A stretch of 64,000 nt of DNA from Ariolimax columbianus (Eukaryota; Mollusca; Gastropoda; Stylommatophora; Arionidae), in contig JAVGWX010000012.1 of assembly GCA_036924085.1 (NCBI GenBank), positions 847,501 to 911,500 on the forward strand, in the 5' to 3' direction. The translations under genes and the position numbers were made by a program. Below are positions 45,701 through 57,697 of the stretch, in pieces (position 1 is the first letter of the stretch; every line of letters begins with the position of its first letter). The notes beneath the pieces were generated by a model. It saw nothing but the letters and a program-made list of their open reading frames with translations, was not told the origin of the DNA and ran no database searches.

Positions 45701-48700
45701 GTGTTAGTTGGTCCTGTGTTAGTTGGTCCTGTGTTAGTTGGACCTGTGTTAGTTGGTCCTGTGTTAGTTGGTCCTGTGTTAGTTGGTCCTGTGTTAGTTG
45801 GTCCTGTGTTGACCTGTCTTAGTTGGTCCTGTGTTAGTTGGTCCTGTGTTAGTTGGACCTGTGTTAGTTGGTCCTGTGTTGACCTGTGTTAGTTGGTCCT
45901 GTGTTATTTGGTCCTGTGTTGACCTGTGTTAGTTGGACCTGTGTTAGTTGGTCCTGTGTTAGTTGGTCCTGTGTTAATTGGTCCTGTATTAGTTGGTCCT
46001 GTGTTAGTTTGTCCTGTGTTAGTTGGTCCTGTGTTAGTTGGTCATGTGTTGACCTGTGTTAGTTTGACCTGTGTTAGTTGGTCCTGTGTTAGTTGGTCCT
46101 GTGTTATTTGGACCTGTGTTAGTTGGTCCTGTGTTGACCTGTGTTTGTTGGTCCTGTGTTAGTTGGTCTTGTGTTGACCTGTGTTAGTTGGACCTGTGTT
46201 AGTTGGTCCTGTGTTAGTTTGTCCTGTGTTAGTTGGTCCTGTGTTAGTTGGTCCTGTGTTAGTTGGTCCTGTTTTAGTTGGTCCTGTGTTGATCTGTGTT
46301 AGTTGGTCCTGTGATGACCTGTGTTAGTTGGTCATGTGTTAGTTAGTCCTGTGTTAGTTGGTCCTGTGTTAGTTGGTCCTGTGTTAGTTTGTTCTGTGTT
46401 AGTTGGTCCTGTGTTAGTTTGTCCTGAGTTAGTTGGTCCTTTTTTAGTAGTCCTATGTTGACCTGTGTTAGTTGGTCCTGTGTTAGTTGGTCATGTGTTA
46501 GTTAGTCCTGTGTTAGTTTGTCTTGTGTTAGTTGGTCCTGTGCTGTGTTGACCTGTATTAGTTGGTCCTGTGTTAGCTGGTTGTGTGTTAGTTGGTCATG
46601 TGTTAGTTAGTCCTGTGTTAGTTTGTCCTCTGTTAGTTGGTCCTGTGTTAGTTTGTCCTGTGTTAGTTTGTCCTGTGTTAGTTGGACCTGTGTTAATTGG
46701 TCCTGTGTTGACCTGTGTTAGTTGGTCCTGTGTTGACCTGTGTTAGTTGGTCCTGTGTTAGTTGGTCCTGTGTTAGTTGGTCCTGTGTTAGTTTGTCCTG
46801 TGTTAGTTGGTCCTGTGTTAGTTAGACCTGTGTTAGTTGGTCCTGTGTTAGTTGGTCCTGTGTTAGTTGGTCCTGTGTTAGTTGGTCCTGTGTTAGTTGG
46901 TCCTGTGTTAGTTGGTCCTGTGTTAGTTTGTCCTGTGTTAGTTGGTCCTGTGTTAGTTAGACCTGTGTTAGTTGGTCCTGTGTTAGTTGGTCCTGTGTTA
47001 GTGGGTCCTGTGTTAGTTGGTCTTGTGTTGACCTTTGTTAGTGAGTCCTGTGTTAGTTGGTCATGTGTTGACCTGTGTTAGTTGGACCTGTGTTCGTTGA
47101 TCCTGTGTTGACCTGTGTTAGTTGGACCTGTGTTAGTTGGTCCTGTGTTGACCTGTGTTAGTTAGTCCTGTGTTAGTTGGTCCTGTGTTGACCTGTGTTA
47201 GTGAGTCCTGTGTTAGTTGGTCCTGTGTTGACCTGTGTTAGTTAGTCCTGTGTTAGTTGGTCCTGTGTTGACCTGTGTTAGTGAGTACTGTGTTAGTTGG
47301 TCCTGTGTTAGTTGGTCCTGTGTTGACCTGTGTTAGTTAGTCCTGTGTTAGTTGGTCCTGTGTTGACCTGTGTTAGTTGGTCCTGTGTTAGTTGGTCATG
47401 TGTTAGTTTGTCCTGTGTTGACCTGTGTTAGTTGGTCCATTGTTGACCTGTGTTAGTTGGTCCTGTGTTGACCTGTGTTAGTTGGACCTGTGTTAGTTGG
47501 TCCTGTGTTGACCTGTGTTAGTTAGTCCTGTGTTAGTTGGTCCTGTGTTAGTTGGTACTGTGTTAGTTTGTCCTGTGTTAGTTGGTCCTGTGTTAGTTTG
47601 TCCTGTGTTAGTTGGTCCTTTTTTAGTAGTCCTATGTTGACCTGTGTTAGTTGGTCCTGTGTTAGTTGGTCATGTGTTAGTTAGTCCTGTGTTAGTTTGT
47701 CTTGTGTTAGTTGGTCCTGTGCTGTGTTGACCTGTATTAGTTGGTCCTGTGTTAGCTGGTCGTGTGTTATTTGGTCAAGTGTTAGTTAGTCCTGTGTTAG
47801 TTTGTCCTGTGTTAGTTTATCCTGTGTTAGTTGGTCCTGTGTTGTCCTGTGTTAGTTGGTCCTGTGTTAGTTGGTCCTGTGTTAGTTGGTCCTTTGTTGA
47901 CCTGTGTTAGTTGGTCCTGTGTTAGTTGGTCCTGTGTTCGTTGGTCCTGTGTTAGTTGGTCCTGTGTTAGTTGGACCTGTGCTAATTGGTCCTGTGTTGA
48001 CCTGTGTTAGTTGGTCCTGTGTTGACCTGTGTTAGTTGGTCCTGTGTTAGTTGGTCCTGTGTTAGTTGGTCCTGTGTTAGTTTGTCCTGTGTTAGTTTGT
48101 CCTGTGTTAGTTGGTCCTGTGTTAGTTCGACCTGTGTTAGTTGGTCCTGTGTTAGTTGGTCCTGTGTTAGTTGGTCCTGTGTTAGTTGGTCCTGTGTTAG
48201 TTTGTCCTGTGTTAGTTTGTCCTGTGTTAGTTGGTCCTGTGTTAGTTAGACCTGTGTTAGTTGGTCCTGTGTTAGTTGGTCCTGTGTTAGTTGGTCCTGT
48301 GTTAGTTGGTCCTGTGTTAGTTTGTCCTGTGTTAGTTTGTCCTGTGTTAGTTGGTCCTGTGTTAGTTAGACCTGTGTTAGTTGGTCCTGTGTTAGTTGGT
48401 TCCTGTGTTAGTTGTTCCTGTGTTGACCTGTGTTAGTTGGTCCTGTGTTAGTTGGTCCTGTGTTAGTTGGTCCTGTGTTGACCTTTGTTAGTGAGTCCTG
48501 TGTTAGTTGGTCATGTGTTGACCTGTGTTAGTTGGACCTGTGTTAGTTGGTCCTGTGTTGACCTGTGTTAGTTAGTCCTGTGTTAGTTGGTCCTGTGTTG
48601 ACCTGTGTTAGTGAGTCCTGTGTTAGTTGGTCCTGTGTTGACCTGTGTTAGTTAGTCCTGTGTTAGTTGGTCCTGTGTTGACCTGTGTTAGTGAGTCCTG

Positions 48701-50442
48701 TGTTAGTTGGTCCTGTGTTAGTTGGTCCTGTGTTGACCTGTGTTAGTTAGTCCTGTGTTAGTTGGTCCTGTGTTGACCTGTGTTAGTTGGTCCTGTGTTA
48801 GTTGGTCCTGTGTTAGTCTGTCCTGTGTTAGTTGGTCATGTGTTAGTTGGTCCTGTGTTGACCTGTGTTAGTTAGTCCTGTGTTAGTTGGTCCTGTGTTG
48901 ACCTGTGTTAGTTGGTCCTGTGTTGACCTGTGTTAGTTGGACCTGTGTTAGTTGGTCCTGTGTTGACCTGTGTTAGTTGGACCTGTGTTAGTTGGTCCTG
49001 TGTTAGTTGGTCCTGTGTTGACCTGTGTTAGTTTGTCCTGTGTTAGTTGGTCCTGTGTTAGTTTGTCCTGTGTTAGTTGGTCCTGTGTTAGTTGGTCCTT
49101 TTTTAGTAGTCCTATGTTGACCTGTGTTAGTTGGTCCTGTGTTAGTTGGTCATGTGTTAGTTAGTCCTGTGTTAGTTTGTTTTGTGTTAGTTGGTCCTGT
49201 GCTGTGTTGACCTGTGTTAGTTGGTCCTGTGTTAGCTGGTCGTGTGTTATTTTGTCAAGTGTTAGTTAGTCCTGTGTTAGTTTGTCCTGTGTTAGTTTAT
49301 CCTGTGTTAGTTGGTCCTGTGTTAGTTGGTACTGTGTTAGTTGGTCCTGTGTTAGTTGGTCCTGTGTTGAACTGTGTTAGTTGGTCCTGTGTTAGTTGGT
49401 CCTGTGTTCGTTGGTCATGTGTTAGTTGGTCCTGTGTTAGTTGGACCTGTGTTAGTTTGTCCAGTGTTAGTTTGTCCTGTGTTAGTTGGTCCTGTGTTAG
49501 TTAGACCTGTGTTAGTTGGTCCTGTGTTAGTTGGTCCTGTGTTAGTTGGTCCTGTGTTAGTTGGTCCTGTGTTAATTGGTCCTGTGTTAGTTTGTCTTGT
49601 GTTAGTTTGTCCTGTGTTAGTTGGTCCTGTGTTAGTTAGACCTGTGTTAGTTGGTCCTGTGTTAGTTGGTCCTGTGTTAGTTGGTCCTGTGTTGACCTGT
49701 GTTAGTTGGTCCTGTGTTAGTTTGTCCTGTGTTAGTTTATCCTGTGTTAGTTGGTCCTGTGTTGTCCTGTGTTAGTTGGTCCTGTGTTAGTTGGTCCTGT
49801 GTTAGTTGGTCCTGTGTTGACCTGTGTTAGTTGGTCCTATGTTAGTTGGTCCTGTGTTAGTTGGTCCTGTGTTAGTTGGTCCTGTGTTAGTTTGTCCAGT
49901 GTTAGTTTGTCCTGTGTTAGGTTGTCCTGTGTTAGTTAGACCTGTGTTAGTTGGTCCTGTGTTAGTTGGTCCTGTGTTAATTGGTCCTGTGTTAGTTTGT
50001 CTTGTGTTAGTTTGTCCTGTGTTAGTTGGTCCTGTGTTAGTTAGACCTGTGTTAGTTAGACCTGTGTTAGTTGGTCCTGTGTTAGTTGGTCCTGTGTTAG
50101 TTGGTCCTGTGTTGACCTGTGTTAGTTGGTCCTGTGTTAGTTGATCCTGTGTTAGTTGGTCCTGTGTTAGTTCATCCTGTGTTAGTTGGTCCTGTGTTAG
50201 TTGGTCCTGTGTTGACCTTTGTTAGTGAGTCCTGTGTTAGTTGGTCCTGTGTTGACCTATGTTAGTTGTACCTGTGTTAGTTGGTCCTGTGTTAGTTGGT
50301 CCTGTGTTAGTTGGTCCTGTGTTAGTTGGTCCTGTGTTGACCTGTGTTAGTTGGTCTTGTGTTAGTTGGTCCTGTGTTAGTTGGTCCTGTGTTAGTTGGT
50401 CCTGTGTTAGTTTGGTCCTGTGTTAGTTGGTCCATTTTTAAT
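33780..50442. repeat. Giant 10/15-bp satellite, segment 1, with higher-order repeats
   Basis: Mixed units tgttagttggtcctg (15 bp) and tgttgacctg (10 bp) with many single-base variants. Landmarks such as ccttttttagtagtcctatg recur at 36939, 39752, 41771, 42935, 44419, 46438, 47617 and 49097. The spacings 2019, 1164 and 1484 are followed by 2019, 1179 and 1480, giving a tandem block of about 4.67 kb (for example 40444 versus 45111). An earlier block of about 2.8 kb links 34801, 37630 and 40444. Open frames in all phases are artefacts of unit lengths of 15 and multiples. Confidence 0.97.
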
Positions 50443-51898
50443 TGAACCTTAACGTAACTTAACGTCTTTTTACTGGTTTAGAAGACCCTGCAGATTCTGT
50501 ATACAACCAGTTACATTTACATCACCTTGCTCTAAAAGCTATGCGCATCCAGTTTATTCTTTAATGCATTAACTGTCCATGCCTCCACTACCTCCTCTGG
50601 CAATGCATTCCAAGCAGACACTACTCTCTGACTAAAAAAATATTTCCTAATATCTAATCTGGACCTCTCCTTAGTCAACGTAGCTGTGCCCTCTTGTTCT
50701 TGTAGGTGACTGTATTTAAAAAAAACTTGTTATAGTCTAATTTATCCATTCCTCTGATCATCTTATAAACCTGTATTAAGTCACCACGAATTCTTCTCTC
50801 TTCTAGATCCTGTAGGCCGGTTTTTCTGAGTCGTTCCTCATAACTGTAATTCTGGAATCCCACTATCATCTTTGTCGCTCTTTTTTGTATTCTTTCCAGC
50901 ATGTTTATAACCCCTCTATGATAAGGACTTCACACCTGTACACAGTACTCCAATCTAGGTCTAACTAAAGCTTTATACAGTTTGACGATCACTTCCTTGC
51001 TCCTATGTTTAATATTTCTTTTTATCATACCTAACATTTGCCTATTTCACTGCTACCTTAACTTGCTCACTCACCTTTCCTGTATGATCTATTATAACCC
51101 CTAGGTCCCTTTCCTTATCTATCTTTCTAATATTGTTTTCTCCCATTCTGTAATTATGTTCCATATTGGATCTACCCATGTGGATGACTGTACATTTATC
51201 TATATTAAACTCCATTTGCCAGTTCTCACACCATTATTGAATTTTATCTAAATCCGACCTCAATATATCCACTTCTGCTTTAGATGAGACACTACTGCAT
51301 AGTTTTGTGTCATCAGCAAATTTTGCAATCATGGATCCCACATCAATGTCCAAATCATTTATATATATCAAGAACAAAATTGGTCCCAAAACCGAGCCCT
51401 GTGGCAAACCACTTTTCACTTCACACCACTCAGAGTACTCCTTATTTATGCCCACCCTCTGCCTTCTTCCCGTTAACCAATTTTCAATCCATTTGGCAAC
51501 TTCCCCACCTATTCCATGTGATTTTAACTTTCAAAATAATCTTTGATGAGGTACTCATCAAATTTCCTCCATTTTCACTTGTTTCCCTTCTATTTCCATC
51601 TACCTCTTTTCTATCTCCTCCAATCTCTTCTCATTTTCCCTTATATTGCACTCCATTTGTGCCTGCCTCTCTTCAACTCTACATATCCTACATAAAACGG
51701 TTCCTTCATCTTCCAACGTTGTAGTAATACTAATATTTTCGCCACACAAATCACATAATCTGACTTGGCCTTTCCTCGCAGCAGTTCGTCTCGTCTTAGT
51801 GGCAATACTAATTTTGCTATTTATTTCCGTTAACCAATAAGTTATATTAATACCTAATAAAATGTATACTTCTTAAAGCAACGCCAAAAAAACAAAAC
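50443..51898 (-). mobile_element. Internally deleted CR1-like LINE copy inside the satellite
   Basis: Left end carries the family 3' tail (aaccttaacgtaacttaacg), then RT C-terminal and RT core sequence. At about 51558 it jumps directly into sequence matching the ORF1 coiled-coil region (about 57067 in the long copy) and continues to the family 5' leader. Roughly 2.5 kb of ORF1/ORF2 is missing. The ORF1 start codon is changed to ATT. It shares a TAA after LDKIQ with the copy at 31108-32105. Confidence 0.92.
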
Positions 51899-51900
51899 AA

Positions 51901-53446
51901 ACCTGTTAGTTGGTCCTATGTTAGTTAGTCCTGTGTTGACCTGTGTTAGTTGGTCCTGTGTTGACCTGTGTTAGTTTGTCCTGTGTTAGTTGGTCCTGTG
52001 TTGTCCTGTGTTAGTTGGTCCTGTGTTAGTTGGTCCTGTGTTAGTTGGTCCTGTGTTGTCCTGTGTTAGTTGGTCCTTTGTTGTCCTGTGTTAGTTGGTC
52101 CTGTGTTAGTTGGTCCTGTGTTAGTTGGTCCTGTGTTGACCTGTGTTAGTTGGTTCTGTGTTATTTGGTCCTGTGTTGTCCTGTGTTAGTTGGTCCTGTG
52201 TTAGTTGGTCCTGTGTTAGTTGGTCCTGTGTTAGTTGGTCCTGTGTTAGTTGGTCCTGTGTTAGTTGGTCCTGTGTTAGTTGGTTCTGTGTTAGTTAGTT
52301 CTGTGTTAGTTGGTCCTGTGTTAGTTGGTCCTGTGTTGTTCTGTGTTAGTTGGTTCTGTGTTAGTTAGTTCTGTGTTAGTTGGTCCTGTGTTAGTTGGTC
52401 CTGTGTTAGTTGGTCCTGTGTTGCCCTGTGTTAGTTGGTCCTGTGTTGTCCTGTGTTAGTTGGTCCTGTGTTGTCCTGTGTTAGTTGGTCCTGTGTTGTC
52501 CTATGTTAGTTGGTCCTGTGTTAGTTGGTCCTGTGTTAGTTGGTCCTGTGTTAGTTGGTCCTGTGTTAGTTGGTCCTGTGTTAGTTGGTACTGTGTTGAC
52601 CTGTGTTAGTTGTTTCTGTGTTAGTTGGTCCTGTGTTGTCCTGTGTTAGTTGGTCCTGTGTTAGTTGGTCCTGTGTTAGTTTGTCCTGTGTTAGTTGGTC
52701 CTGTGTTAGTTGGTCCTGTGTTAGTTCATCCTGTGTTAGTTGGTCCTGTGTTAGTTGGTCCTGTGTTAGTTGGTCCTGTGTTAGTTGGTCCTGTGTTAGT
52801 TGGTCCTGTGTTAGTTGGTCCTGTGTTAGTTGCTCCTGTGTTAGTTGGTCCTGTGTTAGTTGGTCCTGTGTTGACCTGTGTTAGTTTGTCCTGTGTTAGT
52901 TGGTCCTGTATTAGTTGGTCCTGTGTTGTCCTGTGTTAGTTGGTCCTGTGTTAGTTGTTCCTGTGTTAGTTGGTCCTGTGTTAGTTGGTCCTGTGTTGTC
53001 CTGTGTTAGTTGGTCCTGTGTTAGTTGGTCCTGTGTTAGTTGGTCCTGTGTTAGTTGATCCTGGGTTAGTTGGTCCTGTGTTGTCCTGTGTTAGTTGGTC
53101 CTGTGTTAGTTGGTCCTGTGTTGTCCTGTGTTAGTTGGTCCTGTGTTAGTTGGTCCTGTGTTGTCCTGTGTTAGGTGGTCCTGTGTTAGTTGGTCCTGTG
53201 TTAGTTGGTCCTGTGTTGACCTGTGTTAGTTGGTCCTGTGTTGTCCTGTGTTAGTTGGTCCTGTGTTAGTTGGTCCTGTGTTGACCTGTGTTAGTTGGTC
53301 CTGTGTTAGTTGGTCCTGTGTTGTCCTGTGTTAGTTGGTCCTGTGTTAGTTGTTCCTGTGTTGTCCTGTGTTAGTTGGTCCTGTGTTGTCCTGTTTTAGT
53401 TGGTCCTGTGTTAGTTGGTCCTGTGTTAGTTAGTCCTGTGTTAGTT
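51901..53446. repeat. Giant satellite, segment 2
   Basis: Same 15-bp unit with tgttgtcctg as the common 10-bp partner instead of tgttgacctg, so its composition differs from segment 1. Confidence 0.97.
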
Positions 53447-53527
53447 AACTTAACTTAACGTCTATATACTGGTTTAGAAGACCCTGCAGAGTCTGTATAC
53501 AACCAGTTACATTTACATCACCTTGCT

Positions 53528-56453
53528 CTAAAATCTATGCGCATCCAGTTTATTCTTAAACGCATTAACTGTCCCTGCCTCCACCACCTCCCCTGGCAAT
53601 GCATTCCAAGCAGACACCACTCTCTGACTAAAAAAATATTTCCTAATATCTAACCTGGACCTCTCTTTAATCAGCTTGTAGCTATGCCCTCGTGTTATTG
53701 TAGGTGGCTGTATTTTAAAAAACTTGTTATAGTCTAATTTATCGATTCCTCTGATCATCTTATAAACCTGTATTAAGTCACCGCGAATTCTTCTCTCTGC
53801 GAGACACTGTAGGCCCGTTTTTCTGAGTCGTTCCTCATAACTGTAATTCTGGAATCCAACTATCATCTTTTGTCGCTCTTTTTTGTATTCTTTCTAGCAT
53901 GTTTATGTCCCCTCTATGATAAGGACTCCACACCTGTACACAGTACTCCAATCCAGGTCTAACTAAAGCTTTATACAGTTTGACGATCACTTCCTTGCTC
54001 CTATGTTTAATATTTCTTTTTATCATACCTAACATTGCATTTGCCTTTTTCACTGCTACCTGGACTTGCTCACTCACTTTACCTGTATGATCTATTATAA
54101 CCCCTAGGTCCCTTTCCTTATCTATCTTTCTAATATTGTTTTCTCCCATTCTGTATTTATGTTCCATATTGGATCTACCCATGTGGATGACTGTACATTT
54201 ATCTACATTAAACTCCATTTGCCAGCTTACAGACCATTCTCGAATTTTATCTAAATCCGACCTCAATATATCCACTTCCGCTTTAGATGAGACACTACTG
54301 CATAGTTTTGTGTCATCAGCAAATTTTGCAATCATGGATCCCATATCAATGTCCAAATCATTTATATATATCAAGAACAAAATTGGTCCCAAAACCGAGC
54401 CCTGTGGCACACCACTTTTCACTTCACTCCACTCAGAGTACTCCTTATTTATGCCCACCCTCTGCCTTCTTCCTGTTAACCAATTTTCAATCCATTTGGC
54501 AACTTCCCCACCTATTCCATGTGATTTTAACTTTCAAAATAATCTTTGATGAGGTACTCTATCAAAGGCCTTTGCAAAGTCTAGATAAATAACATCCACT
54601 GGCTCCCCTTTATCTATGATTTTAGTAACCTCCTCCATGAATTATAATAGATTTGTTAAGCATGATCTCCCTCTAGTAAGCCCATGCTGACTATTTCTAA
54701 TTAGATTAAATTTTTCTAAATGCATTACAATGTTTTCTTTGATTATTGACTCTAACAATTTACAGACTATGCTCGTTAAACTCACCGGTCTATAATTTGC
54801 CGGATCTGATTTTTTGCCTTTTTTGAATAAGGGGATCACTCCTGCATCTTTCCAATCCCGTGGAACAATCCCTTTTGTAAGTGATTGAGAACATAATATA
54901 GCCAATGGTTTTGCTAGTTGGTTTCTAATTTCATACAGCAATTTTGGGTGAATACCATCTTGACCTGGACATTTATTCACTTTCAACCCCTCCAATTTTT
55001 TAAAAACCATTTCCTCTGTAATACAGATTGATCTTAATCCCGCTGTATCCATGTCTCTTTGAAAAATATCTATAGGCTCTGGGATCTCGGAGCAGTCCTC
55101 CTTTGTGAAGACTGTGCCAAAGTACTGATTAAGCAGATTAGCAGCCTCCCTATTCTCACTTATTATTTTCCCTGTACTGTCTATGAGAGGGCCCACTTTG
55201 TCTTTCGTTCTTTGTTTATTTCTAACATAAGAAAAGAAGCTTTTACTGTCAGTCTTGATCCTCTGAGCAAGTTTTTTTTCAAAGTCTATTTTTGCTGTTT
55301 TATTCGCTTTCTGAGATATGTTCTGCTTGTCCAAATATTTTACATATGTGTCTTTTGATTTACCTGCCTCTATATATTTTTGCCATGCTTTATTTTTTGC
55401 TCTTCTACAAATCACTACAAATCTAGTTATCCACTTTTTACGCTTGGGGTTTACCTCCCTACATGGAACACATTCCTCTTTTAGCGTTTCTAGAACTGTT
55501 TTAAAACTTTCCCACTCCTGTTCAACATCTGTTCCTACAATAATATCTTTCCAGATTATGTGGTTTGCTGCCTCTTTCATCCTCTTAACATCTGTCTTAG
55601 AGTAGTCGTATGTTCGCGTGTTTATGTTTACTTCTTTCCCTGCAATAAGATCCCAACGGATGATTTGATGGTCACTTGAGCCAAACAGTTCCCCAACGGT
55701 AACGTTTTCAATCATATTTTCCTCTGTGGTAAAAACTAGGTCGAGTATGTTTTTGCCTCTGGTGGGTGCTTCTACATGTTGAATTAAAAAATTGTCAGTT
55801 ATGCACGTAACAAAAGGTTTTGACTCTACAAGTGCTTCTGCCATAACCCATTTTATTTCTGGATAGTTGAAATCTCCCATTAATAATAATTTCCCTTTAC
55901 TTGCCTTTGCTATGCTACTAATCAGCTCCTCATCTTCCTCTTTTTGACTTGATGGACATCTATAGCACACTCCAATCACTGTTTTTTCACCCCCACTTTC
56001 TATTTCTCCCCATACACTTTCATTTTTGTTACCACATGATAAATAATCTTTGATCGTTATATTAACAGAATTTATACAGTATAATAAAACGCCACCTCCC
56101 TTAGTCTTGTCTCCAATTATCCTATCTTTCCTTAACATTGTATATCCCTCAATTTCAAGTTCACTATCTGCAATCTCCTCATATGTCCATGATTCTGTTA
56201 ACCCTATTATATCTGGTTTTTCTTCTTCTACATACAGTTCCAATTCTTCTCTTTTATTTACTATGCTTCTCACATTTGCATAAAAACATTTTAGTTTGTA
56301 ATGTTGTTGGTTTTCCTCTTTTTGCTTCTGCTTTATCATTTTAGTGTTTGCTTTTCTACTATGTATTTCACACTTCCCTGACACCAAATTACCCCTTTGA
56401 CTACATCCTCTATAGCACCCTATTGTAGGCCTATCTTTAGTCTCATACTTCAT
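53528..56453 (-). pseudogene. CR1-like ORF2: EEP endonuclease and reverse transcriptase, broken
   Basis: The ATG at 56453 follows ORF1 by 8 nt in another frame. The first 603 codons are open. The endonuclease has FYANVRSI (Asn60), GLTESW (Glu87), GDFNYPEI and a SSDHQ box. The RT starts with KCPGQDGIHPKLL and continues with NYRPVSLTS. A G-to-T change creates TAA at 54642-54644, where the copy at the window end has Glu (GAA). The same frame continues with a TGA near 54532 that other copies share, then [16 protein letters not shown] and FADD. One extra T near 53868 shifts the frame before the C-terminal part (MIVGFQNYSYEERL to the end at 53528). The element must have been mobilised before these lesions or in trans. 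Confidence 0.9.
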
Positions 56454-56461
56454 AGGCCTAA

Positions 56462-57313
56462 CTAGTTTAAATTTCTAACACAATGATAGAACATATACTT
56501 TGCTACAACATGCTGTCCTATCTCATTTAGATGTAAACCTCCCCTATCTAACATTTTACTTTTGTCTACTTTAACATCAATAAATTCCATTCCCATGTCC
56601 GCACACATCACCTGTAACCTAAGGTTGATACCTATTATTTTGCTATCTAGATAGTCTGACCCATCTGCTCTGTCTAAAATGCCCATCATTGTGACCTTTC
56701 TAAACTTTTTTTCCTTAAGTGTTCTCATAAGACTTTTATATTTATCCATAATTATTTCTGTACCATCTCTCTTTACATTATTTGTACCTGCCAATACTAC
56801 CACATGACTGTTTCCTTTGTCATCTAACCTCTTTATTCTCCCCTCTATGTCCTCTATTTTTGCTCCCCCAATATCCATTCTTTCAAACATGTTGTGTTGT
56901 TTAGACAAATGTCTGCCAACCTCTCTCACCATTGAATCTCCTACTACCAAAACTGACCCCTCACCTATATGTGCATACTTCTCTCCAAAGCTCTCTGCCC
57001 TGTGAGCTGTTTCCTCACTCAAATCTCCCTTACTTCCTTGACTACACCTTGACTGCAGCTTCTTTAAAATTTCCTCCATTTTCACTTGTTTCCCTTCTAT
57101 TTCCATCTGCCTCTTTTCTATCTCCTCTAATCTCTTCTCATTTTCCCTTATATTGCACTCCATTTGTGCCTGCCTCTCTTCAACTCTACATATCCTACAT
57201 AAAACGGTTCCTTCATCTTCCAACGTTGTAGTAATACTAACATTTTCGCCACACAAATCACATAATCTGACTTGGCCTTTCCTCGCAGCAGTTCGTCTCG
57301 TCTTAGTGGCCAT
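56462..57313 (-). CDS. CR1-like ORF1 protein: zinc finger, coiled coil, SGNH hydrolase-like domain
   Basis: 283 residues, intact. The N-terminus has a CxxC...CxxC pair (C18, C21, C39, C42), perhaps a small PHD/treble-clef-like finger. Residues about 45-90 are Glu/Lys-rich and should form a coiled coil. From about 118 there is an SGNH/GDSL esterase-like domain: VLVVGDSMV with the nucleophile Ser127, VVLAGTNNV (block III, about 172-180), and DRGGLHLNEIG with Asp256 and His261. ORF1 proteins with esterase domains are known in the CR1 group; they are thought to act in RNP formation or membrane contact. The ATG at 57313 is chosen because the 5' leader precedes it and the copy at 50443-51898 has the same position mutated. 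The stop lies 8 nt before the ORF2 ATG. Confidence 0.9.
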   Translation of the reverse strand: MATKTRRTAARKGQVRLCDLCGENVSITTTLEDEGTVLCRICRVEERQAQMECNIRENEKRLEEIEKRQMEIEGKQVKMEEILKKLQSRCSQGSKGDLSEETAHRAESFGEKYAHIGEGSVLVVGDSMVREVGRHLSKQHNMFERMDIGGAKIEDIEGRIKRLDDKGNSHVVVLAGTNNVKRDGTEIIMDKYKSLMRTLKEKKFRKVTMMGILDRADGSDYLDSKIIGINLRLQVMCADMGMEFIDVKVDKSKMLDRGGLHLNEIGQHVVAKYMFYHCVRNLN

Positions 57314-57697
57314 ACTAATTTTGCTATTTATTTCCGTTAGCCAATAAGTTATATTAATACCTAATAAAATGTATACTTCTTAAAGCAACGCCAAAAAAGG
57401 AACAAACAAATGTCGCTGGTATTTAACTTTCTACAAAGTATCAAAACGACTAGGCCTAGTGTTACTTGAGTGTTACTACCGCTCACTGTTCCACGCTATT
57501 TAATTCTGTCAAGTCACTAACTATCTGTTATAACAAGGCCACTATATTTGAAAATACGTATGCTACAATAAACTACAATCACAACTATGTTATTATTACA
57601 CAAATTAATTTTCAACACTAATACTTATCTGAAACGTTATAAATCTCTGTTCTGTCAATTCAAACCAACCACCATCTTGAACAACCGGAAACCGGAA

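Larger units (their letters stand above)
53447..57697 (-). mobile_element. Near-full-length CR1-like LINE
   Basis: About 4.25 kb inserted in the satellite. In element orientation: a 5' leader of about 380 bp (57314-57697), ORF1 (57313-56462), 8-nt gap, ORF2 with EEP endonuclease and RT (56453-53528), a 3' UTR of about 80 bp, and a short TTAAG-type tail. The RT motifs [17 protein letters not shown] and FADD and the 3' microsatellite tail fit the CR1/L2 group. ORF2 is broken by two stops and one frameshift. No target-site duplication can be told apart within the repetitive target. Confidence 0.93.
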
